Assembly (NCBI RefSeq): GCF_017539065.1
Contig: NZ_JAFYHP010000028.1
Coordinates: forward strand, 1-64,000
Direction of reading: 5' to 3'
From: Methanobrevibacter sp.
GTDB taxonomy: Archaea; Methanobacteriota; Methanobacteria; Methanobacteriales; Methanobacteriaceae
Length of the DNA: 64,000 bases
Shown here: in pieces, positions 62,754-64,000 of the stretch
Numbering within the stretch: the stretch's first letter is position 1
How the letters are laid out: every line of letters begins with the position of its first letter
Translations under genes and position numbers: made by a program
Notes under the pieces: generated by a model
Databases searched by the model: none
Seen by the model: the letters and a program-made list of their open reading frames with translations, nothing else
What the model was told of the DNA's origin: nothing

Positions 62754-63401
62754 ATGATTAAAAGGATTTGTTTATTTGTAATCGGATTGTTTATAATGTC
62801 ATTTGGAGTGGCGTTTTCAATAGTATCAACTCTTGGAACAACTCCAATAAGCTCGATTGCTTATGCACTTGCTTTAATAACAAATTTAAGTGTTGGAACA
62901 ACTACATTTCTATTTAATGCGGCTCTGATTTTAATACAATTCTTCATTTTGCGCTCAAGGTTTCACAAAAGAAGGCTGCTTCAGTTAATCAATTGTGTAT
63001 TGTTCGGATATTTCATTGACATTGCGCTATATATAGTTTCATTTGTGCCATTTGACGGATCCATTTTAATGATGTGCCTATTTTTAGTAATCAGCATATT
63101 CCTAATAGCTTTCGGGATATTCATTTACATGCCCGCAAATATCGCACCCCTTCCGGGTGAAGGATGTGTAGAAGCAATAGCCATAGTAACAAACTGGAGA
63201 TTTTCAACAATTAAAATAGCTTTTGATGCTACAGTTGTTACGACAGCTCTTATAATGTGCGGATTATGGTATACAGACATTTTTGGAGCAGTTTATATAG
63301 GGACAGTAATATCCGCATTTATGGTTGGTTTTACTCTAAGGCAAATTAACAATTTATATGTTCATATTACCGGCCATGAGGCAAAGTTAGTCAATGAATG
63401 A
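62754..63401 (+). CDS. YczE/YitT-like membrane protein
   Basis: A 215-residue protein with about five to six hydrophobic segments and the family pattern FGVAFSIVSTLGTTPISSIAYAL near the N-terminus, plus PGEGCVEAIA. The function of this family is not established. It precedes the methanopterin gene by about 70 bases. Confidence 0.78.
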   Translation: MIKRICLFVIGLFIMSFGVAFSIVSTLGTTPISSIAYALALITNLSVGTTTFLFNAALILIQFFILRSRFHKRRLLQLINCVLFGYFIDIALYIVSFVPFDGSILMMCLFLVISIFLIAFGIFIYMPANIAPLPGEGCVEAIAIVTNWRFSTIKIAFDATVVTTALIMCGLWYTDIFGAVYIGTVISAFMVGFTLRQINNLYVHITGHEAKLVNE

Positions 63402-63472
63402 ACTTTTAATTTTTATAAACAATAAATATTTAACAAATTAAAAGCTTATATATAACATAGTGAGGTTTAAAT

Positions 63473-64000
63473 ATGGAATTTGGACTTTGGGAAAAATATT
63501 ATATGGAAATTCTTGAAGATTTTGGATTTTCACGTGAAAATGATGAGGAATCTGCCAAGTTATTGGATGAAATCTTATCAACAGAAGGATGCTTAACTTT
63601 AGATGATTTAAGCTCAATTGTTGGTTTTTCAGATAAATTCATAGTATTCGGCGCAGGTCCCTCTCTAAAGGACCATGTGACATTTCTAAAAGAAAATTAT
63701 GATTTGAAGGAATATGTTTTAGTTGCAGCAGATGGAGCAACAACTGCCTTGATAGAGCAGAAAATCGCACCTGATATAGTCGCAACCGATTTGGATGGAA
63801 ACCTTGACGATATTCTTTTAGCCGATGTCAGGGGAGCCAATGTCGTAATTCATGCTCACGGGGACAACATAGATAAGATTGCAACCTTAACCCCATTCTT
63901 CACAAGCGTTTTAGGAACTACACAAGCACAACCTGTCGGAAACCTTTACAATTTCGGAGGTTTCACAGACGGCGACAGGGCTTTGTTTTTGGCGGTCGCA
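63473..64000 (+). CDS. mptE: 6-hydroxymethyl-7,8-dihydropterin diphosphokinase MptE, 3' end outside the window
   Basis: A reading frame from the ATG at 63473, preceded by GTGAGG, remains open to the window edge. The visible 176 residues match the DUF115/MptE family: FGAGPSLKDHV, VAADGATTALIE and ATDLDGNLDDI. MptE transfers pyrophosphate from ATP to 6-hydroxymethyl-dihydropterin in methanopterin synthesis. The C-terminus is cut by the window. Confidence 0.9.
   Translation, partial: MEFGLWEKYYMEILEDFGFSRENDEESAKLLDEILSTEGCLTLDDLSSIVGFSDKFIVFGAGPSLKDHVTFLKENYDLKEYVLVAADGATTALIEQKIAPDIVATDLDGNLDDILLADVRGANVVIHAHGDNIDKIATLTPFFTSVLGTTQAQPVGNLYNFGGFTDGDRALFLAVA

Overview
The window reads as chromosome of a gut or rumen methanogenic archaeon of the Methanobacteriales, most likely Methanobrevibacter. 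The evidence is AT-rich intergenic DNA, archaeal ribosomal and information-processing genes (S19e, L31e, L39e, LX, aIF-6, prefoldin alpha, FtsY, RNase P Rpp21, PDCD5-like), methanopterin synthesis (MptE), AglB, and many long secreted adhesin-like proteins with Lys-rich C-terminal domains. The genus call is inference. No rRNA, tRNA, CRISPR array or insertion sequence was recognised.

Layout. 1-3006: 3' part of a beta-helix adhesin. 3.2-4.0 kb: a small-protein/HEPN pair. 4.3-5.5 kb: a bacterial-type S-adenosylmethionine synthetase. 6.0-16.4 kb: a surface-decoration island with a flippase, three LicD-family phosphotransferases, a GpsA-like dehydrogenase, an IspD/TarI-like cytidylyltransferase, a methyltransferase, a PhnW-like aminotransferase, a TagD::Gfo/Idh/MocA fusion and a GT2 glycosyltransferase. 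Most of it looks more AT-rich than its flanks. 16.4-23.2 kb: TopA, the oligosaccharyltransferase AglB, a DRG-type GTPase and an adenylate kinase-like protein. 23.3-24.2 kb: an RHH/PIN toxin-antitoxin pair. 24.4-29.7 kb: a conserved translation and protein-targeting cluster. 29.7-39.7 kb: CapA-like protein, two paralogous secreted glycosidase-like proteins, a sodium-dependent transporter and a set of small secreted proteins. 40.2-56.4 kb: four consecutive large adhesin-like genes with homologous C-terminal cassettes. 56.5-64 kb: a repeat protein, tautomerase, dCTP deaminase/dUTPase-like enzyme, TPP enzyme, a YtfI/GerW-like pair, a class V aminotransferase, a YczE-like membrane protein and the start of mptE.

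How the genes fit together. Much of the window builds or decorates the cell surface. The LicD island has the parts to make CDP-activated small alcohols or amino-alcohols and transfer them as phosphodiesters onto glycans, next to a flippase, a glycosyltransferase and, downstream, AglB. The adhesins, glycosidase-like proteins and small secreted proteins are candidate surface or secreted products. Two signals are the most worth following: the LicD island, whose fused oxidoreductase domain lacks the usual catalytic lysine, and an array of direct repeats at about 61.1-61.3 kb that resembles Cdc6/Orc1 origin recognition boxes. Several genes end in hairpin terminators whose stem or loop contains the stop codon.
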